From positions 1 through 35,648 of IMG/VR virus record IMGVR_UViG_3300046012_000558: a stretch of 35,648 nucleotides of DNA. One strand, written 5' to 3'. Every line of letters starts with the position of its first letter. Positions within the stretch are counted from its first letter, which is position 1. Made by a program: the position numbers and the translations under genes. The notes beneath the pieces were generated by a model, which saw only the letters and a list, made by a program, of their open reading frames with translations, made no database searches and had not been told where the DNA came from. Below are positions 1 through 8,103 of this stretch, in pieces. The DNA comes from a virus.

Positions 1-222
1 AAAGCATATATAAAACATGTTCTTGTCTCCACGGTGTTTCTAGGCCTCGACTATGCTTGCGGGGAAGCCTCCCCTCGCTTTTTTTCATCCATACCTGCCG
101 AGTACCGGAAGGTTGAAATTACTGAAAAAATCGATAAACTAGCCATCCGCGACGCGATTAAACGTGGCGAAGAAGTCCCTGGAGCTCGCTTGGAAAGCGA
201 TGTTAAGCTGGAGGTGAAGTGA
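1..222 (+). CDS. 3' part of chimeric early gene (Gp157-like C-terminus)
   Basis: The frame is open from base 1; a GTG at 34 is only an internal codon. It continues the gene that starts at 35398, and together they would encode about 114 residues. The first part carries the motif VSTVFLGLD, seen in a conserved family of unknown phage proteins. From IPAEYRKVEI onward it closely matches the C-terminus of the full-length Gp157-like protein at 34767-35258, sharing a RKVEI/KKVEI then GEEVPGARL pattern. It therefore looks like a fusion of two gene families. The stop overlaps the ATG of the next gene. Whether the fusion is real or an assembly chimera cannot be settled here. Confidence 0.6.
   Translation, partial: KAYIKHVLVSTVFLGLDYACGEASPRFFSSIPAEYRKVEITEKIDKLAIRDAIKRGEEVPGARLESDVKLEVK
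2..127. repeat. Left copy of 126-bp terminal direct repeat
   Basis: Positions 2-127 are identical to 35522-35647. The flanking bases differ on both sides (a versus c at the left, a versus c at the right). Such an overlap usually means a circular or circularly permuted genome assembled with a fixed word length, so the unit genome would be about 35.52 kb. The reading frame is the same through both copies, so joining them restores one open gene. Confidence 0.9.
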
Positions 223-653
223 GCCCGCCGAGCTGCCCTTATTGCGGAGATATATCCGAATTTGGAAGCACTCAACGGATATATGGGCGCGATTTTGGGA
301 TGGTTTATATATGCCGCAACTATCCCGCGTGCGATGCTTATGTGGGCGTCCATCGAGGAACGGTCGCCCCTCTCGGACGGCTTGCTGATGCAGAGCTACG
401 GCGATGGAAAAGTAACGCTCATGCCGTTTTTGATGCGCTTTGGGAAAGGAAGCTAGAAAAGAAACGCAAAGAATCTCCCTCATATAAAAAACAATGGGCG
501 AGAGGGGGCGCTTACAAGTGGCTCGCTATTCAGCTGGGAATCGATAGAGAAGATTGCCACATTGGAATGTTTGATGTGGAGACATGTAAGCGCGTGGTAA
601 ATATTTGCAAACCATATTGGGAAAAAATAAATGACCGAAACAGACGCATCTAA
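219..653 (+). CDS. Zinc-ribbon phage protein, DUF3268-like
   Basis: 144 residues. The N-terminus has a treble-cysteine zinc ribbon: CPYCG at residues 6-10, then CRNYPACDAYVGVH, followed by a helical segment (APLGRLADAELRRWK) and a C-terminal IGMFDVETCKRVV block. This order matches the zinc-finger-containing DUF3268 family, common in phage early regions; its function is unknown and nucleic-acid binding is only an inference. It starts inside the stop of the upstream gene and overlaps the next gene, so it is part of the rightward early operon. Confidence 0.8.
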   Translation: MSPPSCPYCGDISEFGSTQRIYGRDFGMVYICRNYPACDAYVGVHRGTVAPLGRLADAELRRWKSNAHAVFDALWERKLEKKRKESPSYKKQWARGGAYKWLAIQLGIDREDCHIGMFDVETCKRVVNICKPYWEKINDRNRRI

Positions 654-804
654 AAATTTAAACGCTCTCATCGGCTGGCTCGACGAGGAAATCAAAAAAT
701 TAGAGCACGATCACAGCCGCGCTCACTCCCCTTCATGGGGAAAAACTCTCAGTCGAAGGGAAGTTTCAGCCTACTTCAAAGTTAAAGAGTTTCTTTTAAA
801 GTAA
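631..804 (+). CDS. Small hypothetical protein, last gene of early operon
   Basis: 57 residues starting MTETDASKNL, overlapping the end of the zinc-ribbon gene by 23 bases in another frame. It is charged and probably helical, with no recognised domain. The first 30 bases match 27 of 30 bases at the start of the gene at 35398 (MTETSTSKNL), although the two proteins diverge right after. It is the last + strand gene before the convergent late operon. Confidence 0.6.
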   Translation: MTETDASKNLNALIGWLDEEIKKLEHDHSRAHSPSWGKTLSRREVSAYFKVKEFLLK

Positions 805-825
805 CTTATCAATCTTAATGTATAG

Positions 826-873
826 CTTTAAAAGTGACACATTAGAAGTGGATTATTTTTGTCACTCTTAAAG
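826..873. terminator. Inverted repeat between convergent operons
   Basis: CTTTAAAAGTGACA at 826-839 pairs with TGTCACTCTTAAAG at 860-873 (13 of 14 positions), with a 20-nt AT-rich loop. It lies in the 109-bp gap between the ends of the early (+) and late (-) operons, where a bidirectional terminator is expected. There is no classic T-run, so the role is inferred. Confidence 0.45.
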
Positions 874-913
874 AAATTCTTTAACTAATGCGTCACGTGG
901 AACATATTTTTAA

Positions 914-1252
914 TTATTTAAGGAAGTGATTTTTTAAAATATCCGATTGCGCGAACCAAAGCACCCCGACAAAGATAATGGGCAGTACCAAGGGATGTTT
1001 AAAGAAGACCGTTTTTATCCCACTCCAAAATCCTTGCTGCCGGATTTCCTTTTCTCGCATCTCTTCTACCCTCTCGGCCCATACTTGCATCTTCTCTGAT
1101 ATCGCATCGATTTTATGAAAAACAAACGCGTAGTCGTCCTTAATTTTTTGAGAGGCTGTAGAGAAATCGACTTCAAGCTTGTGGACAGCATCGCGCAGCT
1201 TGTCGATATCTTTAACGAGCATCTCAATTTTATAGCCAGCTTCATCTGCCAT
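914..1252 (-). CDS. Coiled-coil protein with C-terminal membrane segment (XhlA-like)
   Basis: The ATG at 1252 is chosen because GAGGAGG lies 6-7 bases upstream; a longer frame to 1294 has no comparable site. The 112-residue product has a long heptad-rich helix (residues about 5-75, IEMLVKDIDKLRDAVHKLEV), then a basic patch and one hydrophobic span near the C-terminus (PLVLPIIFVGVLWFA). The layout of coil then single membrane anchor resembles XhlA-type lysis-associated proteins, but similarity is architectural only. It is the last gene of the late operon. It could be a holin partner or a membrane-attached tail accessory. Confidence 0.6.
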   Translation of the reverse strand: MADEAGYKIEMLVKDIDKLRDAVHKLEVDFSTASQKIKDDYAFVFHKIDAISEKMQVWAERVEEMREKEIRQQGFWSGIKTVFFKHPLVLPIIFVGVLWFAQSDILKNHFLK

Positions 1253-1298
1253 GCTATACCTCCTCATCGTTAAAATGTCTTCGGCAATGGCCATAAAT

Positions 1299-1634
1299 TT
1301 ATTGGCCGCCGTGCCAGGTCATGGATGCTGCGTTGGTTATATAGGTATCGCCATTTAGTATAGCGGTAGAAAGCACCTTTTTTGCTTTTACTACCAACAC
1401 CTGCGAAGGGGCTGTAGCAAGGTAAGGGTTAACGGTGCCATCTTCGGATTCAAACAAGATATCGCCGCCTGTGCCCGTAAAGAATGTGGCGCAGAATTCG
1501 CTGATAATTTTCCCGTCCCGTCCCGTAACACCTTCCACGGTAAAGAGTGCATCCAGAACGACAATGCCCCCTCGCGTTGAAACGATACCAATATCGGCGG
1601 ATTGTTTGTTTGGGTCTAATGGTTGTGCTGACAT
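1299..1634 (-). CDS. Small hypothetical late protein downstream of tail fibre
   Basis: 111 residues from the ATG at 1634, preceded by AGGAG at good spacing; an upstream in-frame extension to 1712 overlaps the tail-fibre gene and is not needed. The sequence is beta-rich with a hydrophobic core (GIVVLDALFTVEG, QVLVVKAKKVL) and has no signal peptide or membrane segment. It starts 13 bases after the fibre gene, so a structural, decoration or fibre-assembly role is plausible. No family was recognised. Confidence 0.7.
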   Translation of the reverse strand: MSAQPLDPNKQSADIGIVSTRGGIVVLDALFTVEGVTGRDGKIISEFCATFFTGTGGDILFESEDGTVNPYLATAPSQVLVVKAKKVLSTAILNGDTYITNAASMTWHGGQ

Positions 1635-1647
1635 AGTGGTTCTCCTC

Positions 1648-3918
1648 TTAAAAACGAATGATGTAACGGGTGTAAACGTTGACAGGGTTTGTTTGGTTGC
1701 CTCCGGTGGCACTTGTTTGCATAGTTACGCTGCTCAAGCGATCATTAATATTTCCTACGCCGCTCGGGGCCGGAGCGTCCACCCAGACATTAGGTGAAAG
1801 CGTATGGACATGGCTCTGTATCTGCCACGGCTGAAGCGAGCCCAACATATTCCCGCTGCTGCGGTCGGCAAAATCCGGATCAAGGGTGCTTGTTGGGTTA
1901 ACGGGGCCCCCGCGTGCGAACAAGCCATTATTTCGGTTGGGTACTTTGAACAAAAACGCGGATATGGCGTACGTAATCTTGGCTTGAACCTGCGCCGCCG
2001 TATCGGTTGAGAGCAGCGTGACGGGAAGTGCTGTGCGTCCCGCTGGGGCTGGGTTATTGCCTGCGCCATCAACGGTAAACCATACGTAACATTGCCGCGC
2101 ATTGGTGTTGATGTTGAAATAACTACCCGCGGGAATGGCGTTTCCGGCTTTGGCCAGAATATTGGTCACCTGGTTGCCAGATATTTTCAGGAGTGTCTTT
2201 GTGGCCACTTGAGGCGCGGTATCGGCTGAAAGCACGTCCACCTGAATAAGGGTTGCCCCTGGAACGGTAGGCGCGGTACCTACGCCGTTAACGCGGAACC
2301 AAATGGCGAACTGCGTCGCGGCTGGGCTATAAATGCTGAAATAAGTCCCAGGCGTAATTGCGCTTCCGGCCACAGCCGTGAAATACACTTCAGACTTCCA
2401 GGTGGTGATGCCTTGGAAAGCGATACCCACAATAAAGCCGGTGCCCGAATCCGCAGGTGTTGTGACAGCGCCATTGACCAGGGCTCTGAGGTAAACGGTG
2501 GTGGGCGACGTCCGCACTCCCCCGCTGTCAAGCGTAATGGGGTAGCTGTTTTCAAATACGGTCTCAAAATAGCCCGTTGTGCCTGTTGTGGGGGTAGTAA
2601 TCGTTAATGTGCTGTTAACGTCGGCGGCCGCAGAGACAGCACCGGCATAATTATTGGTGATAACTGAATTAAGGTTGTCGGTTGAGGCAATCCCGAAAAA
2701 CCCATCTGTGCCTACCCCGTATTGGTTGAGCGTAGCTGACCAGAGATTTAAGTATTTTCGATTGCTCGCGGTCGAGTCCAGCGTTGTCCCATCGCACAGC
2801 AGGCCATCATCAGGAAGAGAGACCACACCGGCCCATTCTTCAATGACGCCTGCCCGGCTAATCAGCTTGTAGGCCGGCTCCTGAAGCGTCCCGGTAAGCT
2901 CCGTCCCAACGGCGAGCACTTTGTTAATGTCTGTTGGGTATACAGGAACCGGCAATTTCTGGCCAAACGCGAAACTGCGCGCTAATTCATAGGTGCGGTA
3001 ATCGTAGGTGCCTTCAAATGCGCCCAGTTTGATTTCATGGTTGGTGGATTGGTAATTAAAAACGGCGTTAAGCGGCAGATTAATGCGTAAGCGCGCGGTG
3101 TCATTTTCGTCGGTGCCTTTGGTTTTCCCCGTGGTGCTGGGCACAACAAAGGAGGCGAATTTTTTCTGCCAGCTGGACGTTAAGACAAACGTACTCTCAG
3201 GTATTGGTGTTACCACTTCCGCGCTGGGCGTTCCGCCCGTACCAAAGTTTTGCACCCAGGATAACGTGACAGTTGAGCCCGTTGCACTGCGTGCATACAG
3301 GGGGATCGTAACCGTATTATTCTCGAAAGAATTCACGTCGGTAATGTAGTATTCGATGTATTTCGCGGTATCCCCGGGTGATGGGACCGTACAATCAATG
3401 TTCAGGTAATTGACGGGATTGCCTTCGGGAACGAAAGTCTGTCCCTGGGGGAACTGGAGAATAGATAAATTATCATTCGACGTAGAGGGGCTTGTTTTGT
3501 AGAACAGCCATTTAGGCGCAATCCAGGTATTTTGCTGAATGTTGGGGACGCTCAGCGAAAGAGGAAAACGAAACTGTCCGTCGTCAATATAATTTCGATT
3601 AACGCTGGTGGTGTTCCCGTCTTGCTCATCCGTAGAATAAATCGTAAACGCGTAGAGTTGATTGTGATTCAAATCCTCAATCACGACGTAGTAGTCTTTA
3701 TCATCCGCAAAAAACAGCGTGTAAATAGAACCTACGGAACTTAATTGAGCTGGATTATCCCAGGGAACTTGCCCCTCTCTGTCATGAAAAACAGCTTTGG
3801 GTGTGGTTCGCGCCTCATCTTCATAGGTATACAGATACCCATCCGTTAGGAACTTACCTGCAAAATCAGTGAATTGCCAAATGGCATTTGGCATTGGGTT
3901 GTATGTAATAGTGGCCAT
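1648..3918 (-). CDS. Tail fibre with split tail-collar domain
   Basis: 756 residues. Residues 1-110 look like the particle-anchoring domain of podoviral tailspikes/fibres (FAGKFLTDGYLYTY, then TPKAVFHDREG). A tail-collar-type domain begins near residue 358 (VIEEWAGVVSLPDDGLLCDG to YGVGTDGFFG) and resumes near residue 656 (FKVPNRNNGLFARGG), ending QSHVHTL and NPVNVYTRYIIRF. Between them lies an insert holding two tandem repeats of about 62 residues (near 517-579 and 590-652; shared GTYF/GSYF, WF-V-G-G, LSxDTAxQV). The start overlaps the stop of the ejection-protein gene (TAATG). It is probably the host-recognition fibre; the insert may be the variable receptor-binding part. Confidence 0.85.
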   Translation of the reverse strand: MATITYNPMPNAIWQFTDFAGKFLTDGYLYTYEDEARTTPKAVFHDREGQVPWDNPAQLSSVGSIYTLFFADDKDYYVVIEDLNHNQLYAFTIYSTDEQDGNTTSVNRNYIDDGQFRFPLSLSVPNIQQNTWIAPKWLFYKTSPSTSNDNLSILQFPQGQTFVPEGNPVNYLNIDCTVPSPGDTAKYIEYYITDVNSFENNTVTIPLYARSATGSTVTLSWVQNFGTGGTPSAEVVTPIPESTFVLTSSWQKKFASFVVPSTTGKTKGTDENDTARLRINLPLNAVFNYQSTNHEIKLGAFEGTYDYRTYELARSFAFGQKLPVPVYPTDINKVLAVGTELTGTLQEPAYKLISRAGVIEEWAGVVSLPDDGLLCDGTTLDSTASNRKYLNLWSATLNQYGVGTDGFFGIASTDNLNSVITNNYAGAVSAAADVNSTLTITTPTTGTTGYFETVFENSYPITLDSGGVRTSPTTVYLRALVNGAVTTPADSGTGFIVGIAFQGITTWKSEVYFTAVAGSAITPGTYFSIYSPAATQFAIWFRVNGVGTAPTVPGATLIQVDVLSADTAPQVATKTLLKISGNQVTNILAKAGNAIPAGSYFNINTNARQCYVWFTVDGAGNNPAPAGRTALPVTLLSTDTAAQVQAKITYAISAFLFKVPNRNNGLFARGGPVNPTSTLDPDFADRSSGNMLGSLQPWQIQSHVHTLSPNVWVDAPAPSGVGNINDRLSSVTMQTSATGGNQTNPVNVYTRYIIRF

Positions 3919-5753
3919 TAATAATAATCCTCGTTTTCTCTACGTTGTCTTTCGCCGTTGGCATGCGTATTTGCAATAGCTTTGGGGGCTTGTTTCGCCC
4001 CGGCTCCCAGAGCCCGCATCCAGATAGGAAATATTTCTTTGCCTAATCCTTTTGCGTCCACACCTTTTCCTGATACGTACGCATCGCGTAACGCGCTGCT
4101 GCGGGCTATTTTTGAGGCAGTGTTTGCACCTATGTTTGTTGCCAGGGCAGCGGCTCCCCCTGTCGGAGATAGAAAACCTCCCGTGCTTAGCAGCGCAATT
4201 TCTGCCGCTTTCCCGCTGGGAGACCCTAATAGTTTTTTTGCTGAGCCCCATCCAAAAGAAGAGCCTTCCTGTCCGCGTGCCGTAGATAATGCTTGCTCTG
4301 CGCGGATAGCATTTTCACCTTCTTTGCCTAAGAGCCTTCGCGCATCTACGTATTCGGGATTGGTGAGTGTTTTAAGCGCATCCTGCTCGGAAACGGGTTT
4401 TTTGATGATTTTTTGAATGGGTTTAGCGCGGAGCGGTACAATATTTTCCCGATGGTGCGTACGTATAGACTCCCACTCTTTAACCAAGTCATCTCGGCCT
4501 GACTTTTTCAGGGATTCTTCTATGTCGCTTTTAACTAAATTCTGCGCATCTTTTACGCGCGTTTTCTTGGACGCATTTTTTGTCGAGCGCACCATCTCCC
4601 CCAGCTCTTGATAAAGCTTGATGCTGTCGCTTAGTTTGTCGCCTTGAAGGTGCATGCTCTTTAACGCCGGGATGCGGGCTTCTTTAATCAGCTGTCGCTT
4701 TTGAAAATCGGATAACCCTTCTAGCGTAATTCCTTCTTTTTTAGCTTTCTCATTGAGCTGTTTTTTGGATGTTTCACTAAGCTGATATTTTTTGCTAATT
4801 TTCTCATAGGGGTTTTCAGATTTCTTGTAGGTGCCGTATTTTTTATCTAGCCCCTTAAACAAACTCTCATGGTTATTGGTAATATTTAGGTCTTCTACTT
4901 TCTTCTCAAACCCTTTCCACATAGATTGGTTTGCGGATTCTTTTGATGCGGCTGTTTGTTTAACTGTATTTCGAATCGCTTCAGGATTCTGTGCGGCCAT
5001 AGCTCTTTCTTCTGCTTTTCGAACACCTGAAAAAGGCATTACTCCAAGATATTTACTGTAAATATTTGAAGCTGTTTTATCGCCTACCAGGGAGGGCAAA
5101 TCAATTGAATTCTCAGGGAATCGCTTTGCTAATTCGCCCACTTGTTGTGGCGAGTTCATGGTTGCAGGATTTTGTTCAGCCAGTCTTCGCGCTCTACCAA
5201 GATACGCATTAGCGCCCGCTTCCGGTGCGCCACCTACTGCACCCACAGCGCCTCCTAGCAGAGCGGGCAATATCATTGCATAGGGGTCAATCGGTGCGTC
5301 GGGATTCAGGGTAGCTTGTGCACCGCCACCGGCTACCGCTCCAGACGTTGCGCCGCCTAATATTTTGGAAAGATAAGGCGCGGATTTAGTTAACGCTTTC
5401 TCGGCAAGTTTTCCCGCGCCGCCAACGCCAGGCATAAACATTGAGCCAAGGAATTCACCGGTTCCTGCTCCCATGGCTTCAGGGTCAACAAAATCTGCTT
5501 TATAAGGGAATGGCTTTAAATTAGATCCTGTGAGCGCATTTGCGCCGCGTGCTGCGAGGTTATATGTAGAAGGCGCAGCATTAATTGCGCCTTGCGCCAC
5601 ACCTTTACCAAAATTTTTCGCCGTTCCTTTGGCGATATTTTCACCAATGCCGAGCGCATCCATGAGCCCCAATTCTTTTTCATTTTTCTGGGGCTTTCCG
5701 GCTTTGTAGGCCCGGTATTTAGCGATATCTTCTGGTGTTATATTGTTTTTCAT
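3918..5753 (-). CDS. DNA ejection protein, P22 gp16-like position
   Basis: 611 residues, the largest of three consecutive ejection-type proteins and in the slot P22 uses for gp16. There are Gly/Ala-rich hydrophobic stretches near residues 102-150 and 158-180 (ILPALLGGAVGAVGG) and again near 520-550, able to enter a membrane. The middle (about 250-480) is highly charged and helical. No lysozyme motif was seen. It starts within the stop of the preceding gene (ATGA). Known family behaviour is ejection with the genome to build a channel in the cell envelope; homology here rests on position and composition rather than on a recognised motif. Confidence 0.7.
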   Translation of the reverse strand: MKNNITPEDIAKYRAYKAGKPQKNEKELGLMDALGIGENIAKGTAKNFGKGVAQGAINAAPSTYNLAARGANALTGSNLKPFPYKADFVDPEAMGAGTGEFLGSMFMPGVGGAGKLAEKALTKSAPYLSKILGGATSGAVAGGGAQATLNPDAPIDPYAMILPALLGGAVGAVGGAPEAGANAYLGRARRLAEQNPATMNSPQQVGELAKRFPENSIDLPSLVGDKTASNIYSKYLGVMPFSGVRKAEERAMAAQNPEAIRNTVKQTAASKESANQSMWKGFEKKVEDLNITNNHESLFKGLDKKYGTYKKSENPYEKISKKYQLSETSKKQLNEKAKKEGITLEGLSDFQKRQLIKEARIPALKSMHLQGDKLSDSIKLYQELGEMVRSTKNASKKTRVKDAQNLVKSDIEESLKKSGRDDLVKEWESIRTHHRENIVPLRAKPIQKIIKKPVSEQDALKTLTNPEYVDARRLLGKEGENAIRAEQALSTARGQEGSSFGWGSAKKLLGSPSGKAAEIALLSTGGFLSPTGGAAALATNIGANTASKIARSSALRDAYVSGKGVDAKGLGKEIFPIWMRALGAGAKQAPKAIANTHANGERQRRENEDYY

Positions 5754-7123
5754 AGCTCACCAAGCGCCTTGAGCTCAAGGAGTTCTTTTTTTTCAGCGGC
5801 GGTTAAAGGTTTTTGTTGCTCAGTGTTTTGTATTTTTTCTTTTTCATCTTTGTGTTTTGTTAAAACCGCATCCCATTTCTTTCCAAACCCCACATTTTTT
5901 GCTTCATCAATCAGCCCGGCAACGGGCTTTGCATATGTTTTACCTTCAGAATCAACAATACGAATAAGTTCCGCCATTTTTCGCATAGCAACCTCGGGAT
6001 TCTTTCGTATGTTTTCTTTTGCGAAGGTCTCCATAATTTGCTGTTCTTTTTTGGGCTGGATGGAATCACCGTAAAACTGTCGTATTTGCGAAGCCAGAAT
6101 AACTGCCTGTGTATCCTCAAACTCCTTAAAGGCTGCATATTCAGGGATATAGGACCCGGCAGCAGCTCTTGCCTCATCTGTCGCAAGCTTTGTCCTTCCT
6201 GCGGCGCCCGAATACATTTTGATAACTGATGGATCTATCCCGGAAATAGTTTCTTTAATGTTGGCCAAAAATTGCAATTTTGTAGCCGCTTGCGGATTAG
6301 CAAGAATAGCTTTGTCGAGTTTATTCTGTATCGCGGCATCTAATTGGGGATAGGCCTGTTGGTACATCGTTTTTTGTGTCTGATTAGCTTTTGGAAGCTG
6401 GGGCATTCCTGCATTCATTTCTTGTGGCTGGCCCGCGCGATTCATCATTTGTGGCATACCCGCGCCAGATGATTCTCTTTGTGCCGCAAAGGGTATCCCG
6501 CCAGCCATTGGCGCGTGAGGGAATTGTGGCATTTCTTGTGACGCCATCTGCTGTGGGGGCATCTGTTGGAAAGGTTGTCCCTGCATATCAACAGGATTCA
6601 TTTGGAGCGGCGAATTCCCTCCCGCAGCTTGACTTGAAATTGCGGCCATTACTTCAGGTGAAATCCTTCCGCCTGCGGTTTTCGCTTGAAAAATAGGGTT
6701 TGAACGTAATGCAGACTCCCACGCGTTAGTCCCTTCTTGCCCTGAAATTCGTGAACGCGACAAATCTGCCGCGGCATTGGACTGTCCGGCTCTTGCGTGC
6801 GCAGCCCCTGCTTGCGCGCCACGCAGCGAGAATTGTGATTGATAATCTTGCGGCGTATATTGCGAAACAAGACGCGCATATTCAGCTTTCTGAGCCTTCT
6901 CTAGGGCTTTTTGTTTCTCAAATTCTGCTTTGTTTCTGGCCATATCCGCAGCATGAGGAACCTTTGCGCCTTCTAATTTCTGCAACGCATCGTAATATTT
7001 CGCTTGGTTTCCGGCTAAATCGGCAAGACCCTGTTTATGGCGAAACCCCAGAAGCTGACCCATAAAAGAATTGTCCGGGTTGTATTGGGGGATGAGCGCT
7101 GGATTTACATATGTCGCCATCAT
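5750..7123 (-). CDS. DNA ejection protein, P22 gp20-like position
   Basis: 457 residues beginning MMATYVNPALIPQYNPDNSF, with GGAG upstream of two adjacent ATGs. Residues about 20-110 are helical, residues about 165-250 are a low-complexity Met/Gln/Pro/Gly linker (repeated QQMP, AGMPQ), and the C-terminal half is helical and charged. Such composition, with Met/Gln-rich disorder, is typical of phage ejection proteins. It lies between the 228-residue and 611-residue partners. A lytic transglycosylase or protease motif is not visible. Confidence 0.65.
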   Translation of the reverse strand: MMATYVNPALIPQYNPDNSFMGQLLGFRHKQGLADLAGNQAKYYDALQKLEGAKVPHAADMARNKAEFEKQKALEKAQKAEYARLVSQYTPQDYQSQFSLRGAQAGAAHARAGQSNAAADLSRSRISGQEGTNAWESALRSNPIFQAKTAGGRISPEVMAAISSQAAGGNSPLQMNPVDMQGQPFQQMPPQQMASQEMPQFPHAPMAGGIPFAAQRESSGAGMPQMMNRAGQPQEMNAGMPQLPKANQTQKTMYQQAYPQLDAAIQNKLDKAILANPQAATKLQFLANIKETISGIDPSVIKMYSGAAGRTKLATDEARAAAGSYIPEYAAFKEFEDTQAVILASQIRQFYGDSIQPKKEQQIMETFAKENIRKNPEVAMRKMAELIRIVDSEGKTYAKPVAGLIDEAKNVGFGKKWDAVLTKHKDEKEKIQNTEQQKPLTAAEKKELLELKALGEL

Positions 7124-7130
7124 TTATCTC

Positions 7131-7817
7131 CTAGTAATTATTTTTCAGAAAATTACCGAAGTTGGGAAGGCCAGTACCACTTCCAACCAATCCCCCCAGC
7201 CCACTCAATCCGCCGAGCAATGAAGCCCACCCCCCTTCGCGCGCCTGGTTACCTTGCATGCGCGCATTTTGTGCGCCCATCATGGCTTGCATATTTCTAT
7301 CGCCCATGCCGATTAAGTTCTGACCCATCTGGCTGCCATACTGGCCACCGGTGTTCACCATCCCCTGTTGATGCCCTAAACCTTGGTTGTATTGGCCGAG
7401 CATCCGGTCAAGCCATTGGTTTTGATCTCGCGAGGTAATATCTTGCGCGTAGTTGCCCATATTCCGGCCAAATTGCCCACTGTTTAGATTTCCGCTTGCG
7501 CTCGCGGCATTGGTAATCGCGTCTTGTCCTTGCTTCATTTGAAATTGTGCATGCGGGCTCATCTGGTAACGGCCAGACAGCTTTTCAATAAATTCAGGGT
7601 TCATCAGATTTTTATAATTCTGCTGATATTCGCCGAGATTGCCGCGTCCTGCGTCATACCACGGGCGTATGAGGTCATTGGCTTGTCCTGTGAGCCTTCG
7701 CTGTTCTTCCATAGCTTGCTGTATTTGGCGCGCCATTTCGTCGTGGCCTCTGCCCGCACTTTGCCCCCCAAATAAACCACCTAAAGCGGTACCAATTCCT
7801 AATGCTGTGCCTAACAT
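7131..7817 (-). CDS. DNA ejection/transfer protein, small, Gly/Gln-rich
   Basis: 228 residues with AAGG before the ATG. A hydrophobic glycine-rich N-terminus (ALGIGTALGGLFGGQ) is followed by a helical block and a long Gln/Asn/Met/Gly region (QYNQGLGHQQGMVNTGGQYG), ending in another glycine-rich hydrophobic stretch (LLGGLSGLGGLVGSG). This matches the family of small podoviral DNA-transfer proteins encoded just after the tail-completion genes, in the gp7-like slot. Function is inferred from composition and order. Confidence 0.65.
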   Translation of the reverse strand: MLGTALGIGTALGGLFGGQSAGRGHDEMARQIQQAMEEQRRLTGQANDLIRPWYDAGRGNLGEYQQNYKNLMNPEFIEKLSGRYQMSPHAQFQMKQGQDAITNAASASGNLNSGQFGRNMGNYAQDITSRDQNQWLDRMLGQYNQGLGHQQGMVNTGGQYGSQMGQNLIGMGDRNMQAMMGAQNARMQGNQAREGGWASLLGGLSGLGGLVGSGTGLPNFGNFLKNNY

Positions 7818-7827
7818 GATGTCACCT

Positions 7828-8103
7828 TTACGTTAACGTTAATGAAACGGACTTTGTTGTCCCGTCTCCAATAGGGGCTGTGAATTTCAATTTGTACACT
7901 GGGCCCGCTTCCACAATTAATTCGGCTGTAAATACAGCATTTTGCCCATTAACCATTTGGTTAAACGCAATCTGCAATGGACTTATCCAGTCCTGCCATG
8001 CTTGATTTAACTTTCCTTCCTCGTTCAGCAATTTGTCGTACAAGCGGGGAGGGGGCAGCTCTAATACAGGAATGCTCATCGGTTTTCTATCGTCCCCCGC
8101 CAT
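7828..8103 (-). CDS. Small tail-region protein of unknown function
   Basis: 91 residues from 8103, or 83 from the ATG at 8079, which overlaps the upstream stop as ATGA; the start is uncertain because neither has a strong Shine-Dalgarno sequence. A proline-rich motif (VLELPPPRLYDKLL) is followed by AWQDWISPLQ and a short beta-rich C-terminus. It occupies the place where P22 has its tail needle gene but is far too short and lacks heptad repeats. Proteins with a LPPPRLYD-type start occur at this place in related phages; the role is unknown. Confidence 0.65.
   Translation of the reverse strand: MAGDDRKPMSIPVLELPPPRLYDKLLNEEGKLNQAWQDWISPLQIAFNQMVNGQNAVFTAELIVEAGPVYKLKFTAPIGDGTTKSVSLTLT

Noticed and set aside
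7828-8103. Tail needle (P22 gp26)
   Set aside because: Correct position, but only 91 residues and no coiled-coil heptads.
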